From assembly GCF_002105555.1 (NCBI RefSeq), contig NZ_CP020612.1:1101001-1165000 (forward strand): 64,000 nt of DNA, written 5' to 3'. The stretch comes from Paracoccus contaminans (GTDB lineage: Bacteria; Pseudomonadota; Alphaproteobacteria; Rhodobacterales; Rhodobacteraceae). The notes under the pieces were generated by a model, which saw only the letters and a list, made by a program, of their open reading frames with translations, was not told the DNA's origin and did no database searches. Shown one piece after another: positions 42,278-50,311 of this stretch. Position 1 is the first letter of the stretch. Each line of letters begins with the position of its first letter. The position numbers and the translations under genes were made by a program.

Positions 42278-43376
42278 TCATCCATCGGCCAGCAGTTCAG
42301 CAGCCAAAGTTCGCAGCGCATGCGCCGCAACCAAGGGGACCACTCCGTTGCCACAGAGGCGAAGCCGGTCCACCCGGTGGGCCAGCCCATCAGCGCCTCG
42401 ACGAACAGCGGGTTCAAGGTCCGGCGCACATCGGAGGTATCGCTCCCAGCCATCGGCATCACCAGGACCTGGCGGCCAAGCAGGCCGTTCACCGGCGTGT
42501 TCGCCAGTGTCGTCGCGCCATCCTTGTGATCCCGCGCTGTCGGCGTCATCCACAGCCCCGCCGAATGGGTCAGGTCGGCCGAGCGGCGGTTGCCCGCGCT
42601 CGGCTTGTTGCCGTCGTTCGCCATCGGCGTCGGCCAGAGCGCGGCCGTCGTCGCGAGGTTCATCCCATGCTGCCCCGCCGCCTGCGATGGCGTCGGCTTC
42701 GTCTGCCGGTTCTCGTTGGCGCTGGCCCGGGGCGTCGGCCAGAGCCGCAGCAGCTCCGTCCGGTTCCCGCCACTCGACCGGGTCCCAGAGCAGGCGCGCG
42801 GGGTCGGCCAACTCGTCCCCTTCGCGGATGGCGAGGATGAATAGCCGCTCGCGCTTGTGGGGGGGCGCCGACTTCCGCCGCCGTGAAGAGGCCTGCCGCA
42901 AGGCGGTAGCCCATGCCGACCAGTCCGCTGGCGACTTCGGGGAAGCCGAGGCGGAGATGATGGGCGACATTCTCGAGGAAGACGAAGGGCGGCCGGACCT
43001 CGTCGATGATGCGGGCGACATGGGGCCAGAGGTGGCGCGGGTCGTCGGCACCCCGGCGCTTGCCCGCGACGGAGAACGGCTGGCACGGATAGCCCGCAGT
43101 GACGATGTCCACCGCGCCGCGCCAAGGGCGGCCGTCGAAGGTGGCAACATCGTCCCAGACAACAGCCTGATCCACGGACGCGTCTTCCATCCGCGCCACG
43201 AGAGTGGCTGCGGCGTAGGTTTCCCGTTCGACATGGCCCACAGCACGATATCCGGGGATGGCGATGGTGAGCCCGAGATCGAGCCCGCCTGCGCCGGAAC
43301 AGAGCGAGAGGCCGAGGAGGCATGCGTATCCGGCTCCGGAAGTGTCTCCGGAGGAAGGTAGAGCCAGGTCATGCAT
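42278..43376 (-). pseudogene. C5-cytosine DNA methyltransferase with a frameshift in a C7 tract
   Basis: The N-terminal frame gives LSLCSGAGGLDLGLTIAIPG (motif I), AGYPCQPFSVAGKR (catalytic Cys, motif IV) and ENVAHHLRLG (motif VI) and ends shortly after LFTAAEVGAP. The match continues in another frame with HKRERLFILAIREGDEL (motif VIII), a Gly/Asp-rich recognition region and CGNGVVPLVAAHAL (motif X). The junction is a run of seven C (42859-42865 on the plus strand as G); six would restore one frame of about 365 aa. Such phage enzymes protect DNA from restriction. The gene begins right after the ParB-methyltransferase stop. Confidence 0.82.
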
Positions 43377-43377
43377 G

Positions 43378-44754
43378 TCACGCGGCGGTCTTGCGCTTTC
43401 GCGCGGGTTCGGGAGCTGCGTCCGTGTCCGGCGCGTCGGCCGGGGGTTCGGCGTCGTTGCCCAGTCGCTCGGTTCTCACCTGCGCAAAGGTCCGACCGTC
43501 GCCGTCGAGGATTGCGTCGCGGCCCGACTCGGCCTGCCAGCGCTCCACGGCGACATCGACATAGGCCGGGCTGATCTCCATCGCGAAGACGCGCCGGCCA
43601 TTGGCTTCGCCCGCCATGATCTGCGAGCCGGAGCCCGAAAACGGCTCGTAGCAAAGCCCGCCTCGGGCGACGTGCTGACGCATCGGGATACCGAAGGCGT
43701 CGAGCGGTTTCGGCGTGGGGTGATCGGGCCGATCATCCTTGGCGAAACTTGGCAGCGCCCATGTCGAGGGCAGCGTTTCCTCGGCCACCTTCGGTGGTCG
43801 GTTCGGACGGCGCCAGCCCATGAAACAGGGCTCGTGCTTCCAGAGGTAGTGCGACCGGGTCAGAACCCCGCGATCCTTCACCCAGATGATCTGCTGGTGG
43901 ACGAAGGCGCCGGCCTTTTCCCAGCAGGCTTCCAGCATCGCCTGGCGGCGCGAGGCGTGCCAGCAATACCAGGCGGCATCCTCGGTGATCGCCTCAGCGA
44001 CTGCGGCGGCGATGAAGCCGTCATAGAGGTCCGCGCCCTGGCTACTGTCATCCCAGGTCACGCCGTAGGACTGGCTCCAGTCCTTGTTGCGCGTGGGATG
44101 GTTCGAGCCGTCGTAGTCCACCAGATAGGGCGGGTCCGTCGCGAACAGGATCGCGCGCTCGCCATTCATCAGGCGGCGCACGTCGGCCGCGCTGGTGCTG
44201 TCGCCGCAGAGCAGGCGGTGGTCGCCAAGGATCCACAGATCGCCGGTGCGCGACGCAGGATTGCGCGGCGGTTCGGGGATGGTCACCGGCGGCATGGAGC
44301 CCCCGGCGCCACCTTCTTGCCCGTCCTCTTCCGGCACGAACGCCAGCAGCTTGTCCAACTCGCCGTCCGAAAAGCCGACCAATGACAGGTCGAAATCCTC
44401 GGCCAGAAGATCGTTCAGTTCCGCCGACAGAAGCGCCTCGTCCCAGGTGCCGAGCTCGGTCAACTTGTTGTCGGCGATGCGGTATGCCCGGCGCTGCGCC
44501 TCGGTCAGATGCCCGAGTACGATCACCGGTGCTTCGGTCAGCCCCAGGTGCGTGGCGGCCAGCACCCGGCCATGGCCCGCGATCAACTCGCCCTCTTCGG
44601 CCACGAGGCAAGGCACGGTCCAACCGAACTCGGCCATGCTGGCGGCGATCTTGGCGACCTGGTCGTCGCCATGCGCCTTCGCATTGCGAGCATAGGGCTG
44701 GAGCTTCGCCAACGGCCACATCTCGATCCGATCCGGGGCAAAGCTCAGCGTCAT
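43378..44754 (-). CDS. ParB-domain adenine/N4-cytosine DNA methyltransferase
   Basis: A 458-aa protein. Residues 10-110 are a ParB/sulfiredoxin-like domain (LQPYARNAKAHGDDQVAKIA, LIAGHGRVLAA). Residues about 165-420 are a beta-class methyltransferase with ATDPPYLVDYDG (motif IV) and FSGSGS (motif I). It therefore methylates adenine N6 or cytosine N4. The ParB domain probably provides target binding. It is common in phages of this group as protection against restriction. It directly precedes the C5 methyltransferase gene, so the pair gives two different modifications. Confidence 0.93.
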   Translation of the reverse strand: MTLSFAPDRIEMWPLAKLQPYARNAKAHGDDQVAKIAASMAEFGWTVPCLVAEEGELIAGHGRVLAATHLGLTEAPVIVLGHLTEAQRRAYRIADNKLTELGTWDEALLSAELNDLLAEDFDLSLVGFSDGELDKLLAFVPEEDGQEGGAGGSMPPVTIPEPPRNPASRTGDLWILGDHRLLCGDSTSAADVRRLMNGERAILFATDPPYLVDYDGSNHPTRNKDWSQSYGVTWDDSSQGADLYDGFIAAAVAEAITEDAAWYCWHASRRQAMLEACWEKAGAFVHQQIIWVKDRGVLTRSHYLWKHEPCFMGWRRPNRPPKVAEETLPSTWALPSFAKDDRPDHPTPKPLDAFGIPMRQHVARGGLCYEPFSGSGSQIMAGEANGRRVFAMEISPAYVDVAVERWQAESGRDAILDGDGRTFAQVRTERLGNDAEPPADAPDTDAAPEPARKRKTAA

Positions 44755-45165
44755 CGTCGGGTCATTCCTCGGATCAGGTGGATACCCTTGGCTTCCGGAC
44801 TCCGGGGTCCAGTCTGGACTCCACGCGGGGTCCAGCGGGCACCAGGGGTGTCCAGCTTCAAGGGTTTGAATTTGCAGTGTTTCAGGCGGGTTCAGGCGAT
44901 GCTGGCTTCCGGGTGGCTTCCCAAAAATCCGGCCCTGTCGCTAGCGATGTACCGCGCTTCGCCCGCCAGCATACGAATATCGCCCGGAAGGAACCGCCAA
45001 CTAGCCGGAGATGGACCCCGACCGGACTCTCGCTGAATACCGGAAGCCAGTGGCCCCCTGCCCCGCGCGCTCCTCTCCCGAGCATATCAACTTTCTAGCC
45101 CGGGAGAGGGCTTTCTGTCCCTTCGAAAACTGTCCGGCGGACAATTTTCTATCTGGCGCGCGGGG
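44755..45165. other. 411-bp non-coding stretch with two dyads
   Basis: I find no gene here. It holds a dyad CCTCTCCCG (45072-45080) / CGGGAGAGG (45101-45109) and a 25-bp near-perfect palindrome (45125-45149; one mismatch, centred on TGTCCGGCGGACA). On the minus strand the palindrome follows the DUF6362-like gene stop by 16 bp and ends in AGTTTTC, so it may be an intrinsic terminator for the replication operon. Alternatively it is an operator for the ParB-methyltransferase gene. Imperfect GGGGTCCAG repeats lie at 44804-44834. Confidence 0.5.
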
Positions 45166-45594
45166 TTACGCGCCACTGGCCAGTTCGATCACGCGCTGCT
45201 TCGACAGGTTGCGGTTGAACCGCCGCTTGTTGAGGGTGAGGGCGATCACGGCGAGGCCGAATTGCCAGTGCTGATGCGCGGCGGATCGGTGCAGCCCCGC
45301 GGACCAGCAGATCTCCTTCCACCGCTCGCCGTGGGCTTTCATCCAGACGATGCGACCGTCCACGGGCTCGAGGCAGGCGGTCCACGTCAGGGTTTCCTCC
45401 ATGCGGCTAATCGCCTGCGGCGAGGGAAGCACGCGCATCGGTTTGGGTTCCTGCCCGACTTTGTCGCCAAAGCTGTGCAAGACCGCAGGCCAGGTGCTGA
45501 AGTAACCCTGCCTGCGGGGCTCGGGCAGACGCTTCAGGACGAAGGCGGCTTCGGCCAGGCGTTCTTCGACCAGCGAGGGGGTCCAGACGTTCAT
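45166..45594 (-). CDS. DUF6362-type phage protein
   Basis: A 142-aa protein, MNVWTPSLVEERLAEAAFVLKR, RRQGYFSTWPAVLHSFGDK and RFNRNLSKQRVIELASGA, that I recall as DUF6362. The C-terminal helix pair (AAHQHWQFGLAVIALTLNKR) resembles a sigma-like or helix-turn-helix segment, so a regulatory or packaging role is possible. It is last in the minus-strand replication operon. Confidence 0.7.
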   Translation of the reverse strand: MNVWTPSLVEERLAEAAFVLKRLPEPRRQGYFSTWPAVLHSFGDKVGQEPKPMRVLPSPQAISRMEETLTWTACLEPVDGRIVWMKAHGERWKEICWSAGLHRSAAHQHWQFGLAVIALTLNKRRFNRNLSKQRVIELASGA

Positions 45595-45797
45595 CGCTGC
45601 ACCTCCTGCCCGCTGGTGGCCGGGCCATAAAGCTTCTCGCCAAGCTGGCGCACCAGTTCCCGTTCGGGCCAAGTCAGGCGGTGATCGTCGAGGGCGACGG
45701 CCAACACGCGCTGTTCGCGCCAGCCATCACGCTTGACCTCATCGGGGTTCCGACGACGGCCGCCATAGCCTTTCGGCATGAAACGCATCCCGGTCAT
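45591..45797 (-). CDS. Small basic phage protein of unknown function
   Basis: A 68-aa protein, MTGMRFMPKGYGGRRRNPDE, then TWPERELVRQLGEKLYGPATS. No family is recognised. It overlaps both neighbours by 4 bp, in line with translation as part of the operon. Confidence 0.6.
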   Translation of the reverse strand: MTGMRFMPKGYGGRRRNPDEVKRDGWREQRVLAVALDDHRLTWPERELVRQLGEKLYGPATSGQEVQR

Positions 45798-46330
45798 CGC
45801 AGGCCCCCCTTAGTCTCGAGTGCCCAGAACAGGATCGCGATGGCATCAGCCTCGTTGTCATCGGCGGGACTGAAGCCCCTTGCCCGGGCGGCGGCAATCA
45901 TCGCCGCCTTGTCGGCGTTGCCCTTGCCGGTGGCGTGGCGCTTGATCGTGCCGACCGGGACGCCCTCGTAAGGCACGCCCCGCAGTTCCGCCCATGCGGT
46001 CAGCGTGGCCATCAGCCCGCCATAGACATGGGCGGCGTCGGTTGCGGCGTGGCGACGGACCTCTTCGAACCAGATGGATGCGATGGGCCCGGACAGACGA
46101 TCCAGCTCGCCTAGCCAGTTGGTGAATCGCAGATAGCGCATACCGCCGCCGTCGAAGCGGCCGGGACGGAAGGAGGCGGTGCCACTGGTGATCAGCCCAT
46201 CAAGGCCGTGCAGCGCCCATCCCGTCGTGGTGCCGAGATCGAGGGCCAGCAGGGTGCGGCCAGACCGAACGGAAGTCGGCAGATCGGGGATGGCTGCATG
46301 GGGTCGGGTGGCGGGTGTCAGGTCAGCCAT
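45794..46330 (-). CDS. RuvC-like Holliday junction resolvase
   Basis: A 178-aa RNase H-fold nuclease. It has the first acidic strand LLALDLGTTTGWALHG (about 27-42), WFEEVRRH with catalytic Glu (about 83-90), and DNEADAIAILFWAL with the last Asp pair (about 157-170). Phage resolvases of this type clear branched DNA before packaging. ATG 46330 was chosen because the longer frame upstream crosses the repeat-rich non-coding gap. Confidence 0.87.
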   Translation of the reverse strand: MADLTPATRPHAAIPDLPTSVRSGRTLLALDLGTTTGWALHGLDGLITSGTASFRPGRFDGGGMRYLRFTNWLGELDRLSGPIASIWFEEVRRHAATDAAHVYGGLMATLTAWAELRGVPYEGVPVGTIKRHATGKGNADKAAMIAAARARGFSPADDNEADAIAILFWALETKGGLR

Positions 46331-46446
46331 GGGTGGTCTCCTCTTCTGGTTGGCTGCTCGGTGAAAGGCGACATCGGGTGAATGTTGCGGAAGGTCGGGG
46401 CTGCGGTTCTCAGGTCGGGTGGTCAGACCAGCGACAGGCCACGCGC

Positions 46447-46521
46447 GCGAAACCCCTGGGGGTGGGCGAGGGAGAACCCGCCTGCGGCGTTCTCCCCCAC
46501 CCCCGTAGGGGGTGGTTTCGC
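46447..46521. repeat. Long imperfect inverted repeat, about 33-bp arms
   Basis: The outer arms GCGAAACC (46447-46454) and GGTTTCGC (46514-46521) are perfect. The inner arms GGGGGTGGGCGAGGGAGAAC and GTTCTCCCCCACCCCC pair with one or two mismatches around a loop of about 10 nt (CCGCCTGCGG, itself self-complementary). One arm is strongly purine-rich. Confidence 0.7.
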
Positions 46522-46569
46522 CCCCAAAACTTGGAACACCGATCAAGACACTGACAGCAAACGGGAATT

Positions 46570-46730
46570 CCAGTTTCGGGAGGTGGGTTTCGGCTGAACC
46601 TGCCGAAACTGGGTGCAGCGTAGCCGTTGCGGCTTCCGCGCAATCCTGCAGGGGCAGTTTCGGAAGCGGGCCGAAACTGGTCACAGCTGGACCCTGCGTG
46701 GTCCTGCGTGAGAATGGCGAGGCAGTCTCG
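46570..46730. repeat. Repeated CAGTTTCGG / CCGAAACTG dyads
   Basis: Dyad 1: CCAGTTTCGG 46570-46579 with CCGAAACTGG 46603-46612. Dyad 2: CAGTTTCGG 46655-46663 with CCGAAACTGG 46671-46680. A third, decayed arm CAGTCTCGG is at 46722-46730. The units start about 70-85 bp apart. This looks like a binding-site array for an initiator or repressor. Confidence 0.6.
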
Positions 46731-46797
46731 GCAGCCGGGCCAATCTGGTTCAAACTGGTCCCTGCGCATTGCCGCGCGAAGCGATCTGCGGGGGCGA

Positions 46798-49131
46798 TCA
46801 TGGCCGTTCCCCCTCCGGATAGACCCAGACATGCGGGTTTTCGACCTCGAGGAGCGCGCCGGTCTGGGGCGATTTGTAATGGGTGGGCAGCACCGCAACG
46901 CGGACGGGCGTGACTTCGCCGGTCTCCGGATCGACTTCCTCGCCGCCCGTGGGCATGACCATTCCCTCGACGCATAGGTAGCCAAAGCGCGAGCGTGAGG
47001 GCCCAAGGCCATAGGGCGCTGCGTTGCGGACGAACTTGACCGCGCCCTTGGTGGCCTGCACGGCGATCCGGTCGCGGATGGCGTCCTTGCCGCCCAGACC
47101 GCCCTTGTTCTCGAAGACCTCGGCAAACTGGTTGACGGTGTAGAGCCGCCCCTCGGCCGCCTCCTCGAGCAGGATGGAGAGGATCACCTCCTGCTTGCGC
47201 ACGCGCTCGGCGTCGTATTTCGCGCCAACCTCGGCGCGCACCAGGCGCTCGTTCATCGGGTTGATCTCGACCCACTGTCCACCAACCTTGTCGATCAGCT
47301 TCGAGGGCAGCGCCGGGCCATTCCTGAGCTCGATCTCGAGTTTCCGCTCCGGTGCGTCCTCGTCCGGCCGGTGCAGGATCAGGCCGGAGGTGTAGAAGCC
47401 CCGGAGCGCGCTGGCCCCCGACAGGGCGAGGAACGGATCATCCTTCAGCTGCTGCTTCGACAGTTTTCGCGTGTGATGGACCAGGATCACCCCGCAGGCC
47501 GGGTTGATGTAATCCCGCAGCACCTCGACCCGGTCCTTGAGGAAAAACATCATGGCGGTGTTGTCGTTTTCGCCGCCACTGCCCCCATGTGAATTGGCCG
47601 GCCCGCCGTCGAAAAGGTTGCGGATCGGGTCGATGCAGATGATGTCCGGGCTCACATCCGGAAAGGCCGCCTGAATGGCGCGCGCCACGCGCATGCTGCC
47701 CTCGGTATCGAGCAGCAGCTTCAGCTTCGGCGTTGCCACGAAGGTGTCGCGCGCGGCGGCCAGAACCCTGGCGGGCAGCGCGATCTGGCCCAACCGCTCG
47801 CGCAGGTAGTGATACTGGATCTCGGCCTGCAGGTAGAACACCCGCAGCGGGCGCGGCGGGGTGAAGCCGAGAAACGGCACCCCGGCAGCCATGTGCACGA
47901 GCCAGCTGATGGTCAGATCGCTCTTGCCGACCTTCGGCGCACCGCCCAGCACCAGCAAGCCACCCGGCGTCAGGACGCGGGGCGCGATGATGTCCTCGGG
48001 CATCGGGCTGGTATCGTCCAGCAGTGCGCCGAGCGTGAAGGTGGGCATTTCGCTGGGCGCGGGGGCCGCGCTGTCGAGGCGGACCAGCGGCGGCCCGTTC
48101 TTCTGGACATGCAGATCCCAGAGCCGCTCGGACTCGCGCTGCAGGCGCTCGATCGGCCAGGAGGGCCGCAACATGGCGGCGTTGTAGCCGCAGATCGCCT
48201 GCCAGCCCTCCTCCTTCGACATCCGGCCCTCGTGAACCATGCGGATGAAATGGCCGATTGCGGCCGATGCCCCCTCGAAGCGGGACCAGTCGTCCTGCCC
48301 ACCCTCGCGCACCGGGGTCACCAGCACGTCGTCGAGGCGGGGCTTGTCCGGGGTGACACTGCCGCTGGCGACCATCCCGGCACCTGGCAAGGGCGGCATT
48401 TCGGCGACGCGCTCTGCGAACTCGTCGAGATCGACCTCGATGGAATGGTGCTCGCGGATTTGCACCAGGCGCTGGTTGCCATGCTTGTGATAGACAGTGC
48501 CTGCCACCCTGATCGGCTGGTGCGCGGACCGAAAATGCGTGTCGCCGCCGACCTTTAGGGCAATCTCGCCCCGCAGGCGGCAAAGACTGGCCAGCGCCGC
48601 CCCCTCGGCGGGTTCGGTCATCTTCCACCAAACATGTAGCTTGCTGGCACCTTCGGGCGTCCGCCCGCCGCTCTCGATGATCAGGGTGGGTTGACCCAGA
48701 TGACGCAGCAGATGGGCGAGCTTGGCGGGGATGTCGCCCGCGTCGAGGTCGACGACCAGTGCCTGCATTTGCAGGACTTCTGCGGCTTTGGCCTGCCCTG
48801 CCCCGGCGACCGTGCCAGGGATCACATAGACGGCGGCCCCTTCGCGCCAGGCCCAGTTGGCAAATGTCGCAAGCTTTCCCGGTGCTGTGGCGTCAGCGTC
48901 GATCCAGACGTTGTGCGGTCGGCCCTCCTTGCCCTGCCCCATGTCGACAAAGCCTCGGACCGGGATCTGGCCCTCGCACCAGCCAAACACGACATCGAGG
49001 AACGTCGCGATCTGGACCGGGTCTGGCTCAACGCCAAACGGATCTTCTGCCGCCGGGGCGTCGTTGAACCAAAGGTCCGCGTCAGCGAAATCCTGCCATG
49101 GGCTGAAGTGGATGATCTTGTCGTCGCTCAT
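46798..49131 (-). CDS. Primase-like / RepA-type AAA ATPase
   Basis: A 777-aa protein. The N-terminal half (about 40-260) has RepB/AEP-like primase features: VDLDAGDIPAKL for metal binding, SKLHVWWKM, and FRSAHQPIRVAGTVYHKHG. A RecA-fold ATPase follows, with Walker A GGAPKVGKSDL (about 445), IICIDPIRNLFDGG (Walker B) and HHTRKLS. The last 150 residues include a winged helix. This primase-helicase layout replaces separate genes in many prophages and probably starts phage DNA synthesis. ATG 49131 overlaps the nuclease gene stop. Confidence 0.85.
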   Translation of the reverse strand: MSDDKIIHFSPWQDFADADLWFNDAPAAEDPFGVEPDPVQIATFLDVVFGWCEGQIPVRGFVDMGQGKEGRPHNVWIDADATAPGKLATFANWAWREGAAVYVIPGTVAGAGQAKAAEVLQMQALVVDLDAGDIPAKLAHLLRHLGQPTLIIESGGRTPEGASKLHVWWKMTEPAEGAALASLCRLRGEIALKVGGDTHFRSAHQPIRVAGTVYHKHGNQRLVQIREHHSIEVDLDEFAERVAEMPPLPGAGMVASGSVTPDKPRLDDVLVTPVREGGQDDWSRFEGASAAIGHFIRMVHEGRMSKEEGWQAICGYNAAMLRPSWPIERLQRESERLWDLHVQKNGPPLVRLDSAAPAPSEMPTFTLGALLDDTSPMPEDIIAPRVLTPGGLLVLGGAPKVGKSDLTISWLVHMAAGVPFLGFTPPRPLRVFYLQAEIQYHYLRERLGQIALPARVLAAARDTFVATPKLKLLLDTEGSMRVARAIQAAFPDVSPDIICIDPIRNLFDGGPANSHGGSGGENDNTAMMFFLKDRVEVLRDYINPACGVILVHHTRKLSKQQLKDDPFLALSGASALRGFYTSGLILHRPDEDAPERKLEIELRNGPALPSKLIDKVGGQWVEINPMNERLVRAEVGAKYDAERVRKQEVILSILLEEAAEGRLYTVNQFAEVFENKGGLGGKDAIRDRIAVQATKGAVKFVRNAAPYGLGPSRSRFGYLCVEGMVMPTGGEEVDPETGEVTPVRVAVLPTHYKSPQTGALLEVENPHVWVYPEGERP

Positions 49132-49895
49132 GCGGGCAGCCCCCAGCAGCGCGCAGCCCACGGACAGAAGCGGCATTCGAAGAAATCGCGACTGGTGGCG
49201 ATGCGTGGCAGCAGTTCGCCCGCGTCGGTCGCCTGGAGGATCCGCACGCCCCGGTCGGACATGCGCTGCGCGAGAGCAGCGTCGAAGGCGACCTGCTCGT
49301 GGTGCAGTTCGGCCGTATCCTTGTTGATCGCGGTGAACAGCGCCGGATTGGCCGATATGCCCGGGACCGTCGCCTCCATGTAGGCTTGGTAGAGCGCGAT
49401 CTGCGCGGCATAGACCGGCTTCGCGACGGCGACGCCGTCCTTGACGCAGACCCGCCAGTTCTTGGCGTTCATGGTCTTGCATTCCCAGAGCGCGGGGGTG
49501 CCGATGCCAAGTGGCGCAGGTGCCGCGGCGATGATCCCGTCGACATGACCCCGAATGCGGCCGCCCGCGACAGAAAAGCCGAACTGCTCGCCGTCAGGCC
49601 GATTGCCCTTGCGGGTGTAGAGGTCGATCCCGGCCGCGCGCAGCCAGCGGATGGCCAGATCTTCGAGCTGGTGGCCGATCTCGAAGATCCGCAGCGTCTG
49701 GCCGCCGAAATCCGCGCCTTCATCCTTGGGCGCGCCCGCGAATTCGAACTGCAACGCGCGCTCGCAGGCATGGCCCAGCCGGGATGCGCCAAGATAGGTG
49801 CGGGGCGGGGTGGCCTCGCGCTCTGCGATCAGCGCGGCGTCGATGGCAGCGTTGACGCGTTCGGCAATGCCGGGGCGGTGGTTGTAGTCCAGCAT
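49128..49895 (-). CDS. PD-(D/E)XK exonuclease, Cas4/RecB-like, with Fe-S cysteines
   Basis: A 255-aa nuclease. GHVDGII supplies the Asp and LWECKTMN the ExK pair, and QIALYQAYM the motif-QhxxY-like Gln. One Cys in LGHACERAL (about 50) and three in FECRFCPWAARCWG (C-X2-C-X5-C, near the end) match the 4Fe-4S arrangement of Cas4, AddB and Dna2-type nucleases. In phages such enzymes resect ends for recombination together with an annealase or ATPase; a Sak4-like gene lies 3 kb upstream in the same operon. Confidence 0.87.
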   Translation of the reverse strand: MLDYNHRPGIAERVNAAIDAALIAEREATPPRTYLGASRLGHACERALQFEFAGAPKDEGADFGGQTLRIFEIGHQLEDLAIRWLRAAGIDLYTRKGNRPDGEQFGFSVAGGRIRGHVDGIIAAAPAPLGIGTPALWECKTMNAKNWRVCVKDGVAVAKPVYAAQIALYQAYMEATVPGISANPALFTAINKDTAELHHEQVAFDAALAQRMSDRGVRILQATDAGELLPRIATSRDFFECRFCPWAARCWGLPA

Positions 49896-50311
49896 CAGAA
49901 CGGCACCTCCGCCGTGGCGGCGATGCGCGACATCTCGGCGCCGTAGCCTTCCAGCACCTCTTCGATCAGCGCCGTGACGTCGGCCGCCGTGAGATCGCGA
50001 AGCCGCTTGTCCCAGCCGATCCGGTCCATCGTCTGGCCCAGTCGCTTCATCACCAGCGCGATGGCCGCGCGCTCTTCCTCGGTCATTCCCTGCATGGTCA
50101 GTCCTTTGCGATGGCGGGCCGCGAACCATGCCTGGCAGGGCATCGAACAGAACCAGTGATGCTTGCGGGGGCGTGGTTTGACGGGATTAAAGAAGCCGAA
50201 GCCTTGCGCGGGGCGCAGGCAGACGGCGCAGGGCACGAAGCGTGGGTGCCAGAGGCGTGCACGGTTAGAAACCTGGTCGGGTGCAGATGCGACTTCCGCG
50301 ACATGGTTCAC
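49895..50311 (-). CDS. DUF6511-type zinc-binding phage protein
   Basis: A 138-aa protein. CAVC (about 28) and HHWFCSMPC (about 52-59) form a zinc-finger-like unit. The C-terminal part is helical (MTEEERAAIALVMKRLGQTM). I recall it as DUF6511, with no known function. It overlaps neighbours on both sides in the replication operon. Confidence 0.72.
   Translation of the reverse strand: MNHVAEVASAPDQVSNRARLWHPRFVPCAVCLRPAQGFGFFNPVKPRPRKHHWFCSMPCQAWFAARHRKGLTMQGMTEEERAAIALVMKRLGQTMDRIGWDKRLRDLTAADVTALIEEVLEGYGAEMSRIAATAEVPF

Larger units (their letters stand above)
46331..46797. other. 467-bp non-coding region with a long hairpin and repeated dyads
   Basis: There is no supported gene. It contains a long imperfect hairpin (46447-46521) and, to its right, repeated CAGTTTCGG...CCGAAACTG dyads (46570-46680, with a decayed copy from 46722). 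It lies between the primase/ATPase gene and the resolvase gene, so it could be the phage replication origin, an operator array, or both. Confidence 0.5.

Noticed and set aside
44755..45165. Short frames between the ParB-methyltransferase and DUF6362-like genes
   Set aside because: There are no ribosome sites or protein-like composition, and dyads interrupt them.
46570..46730. CRISPR array
   Set aside because: The repeats are short, few, dyad-symmetric and unequally spaced, and no Cas genes occur; the Cas4-like nuclease belongs to a phage recombination operon.
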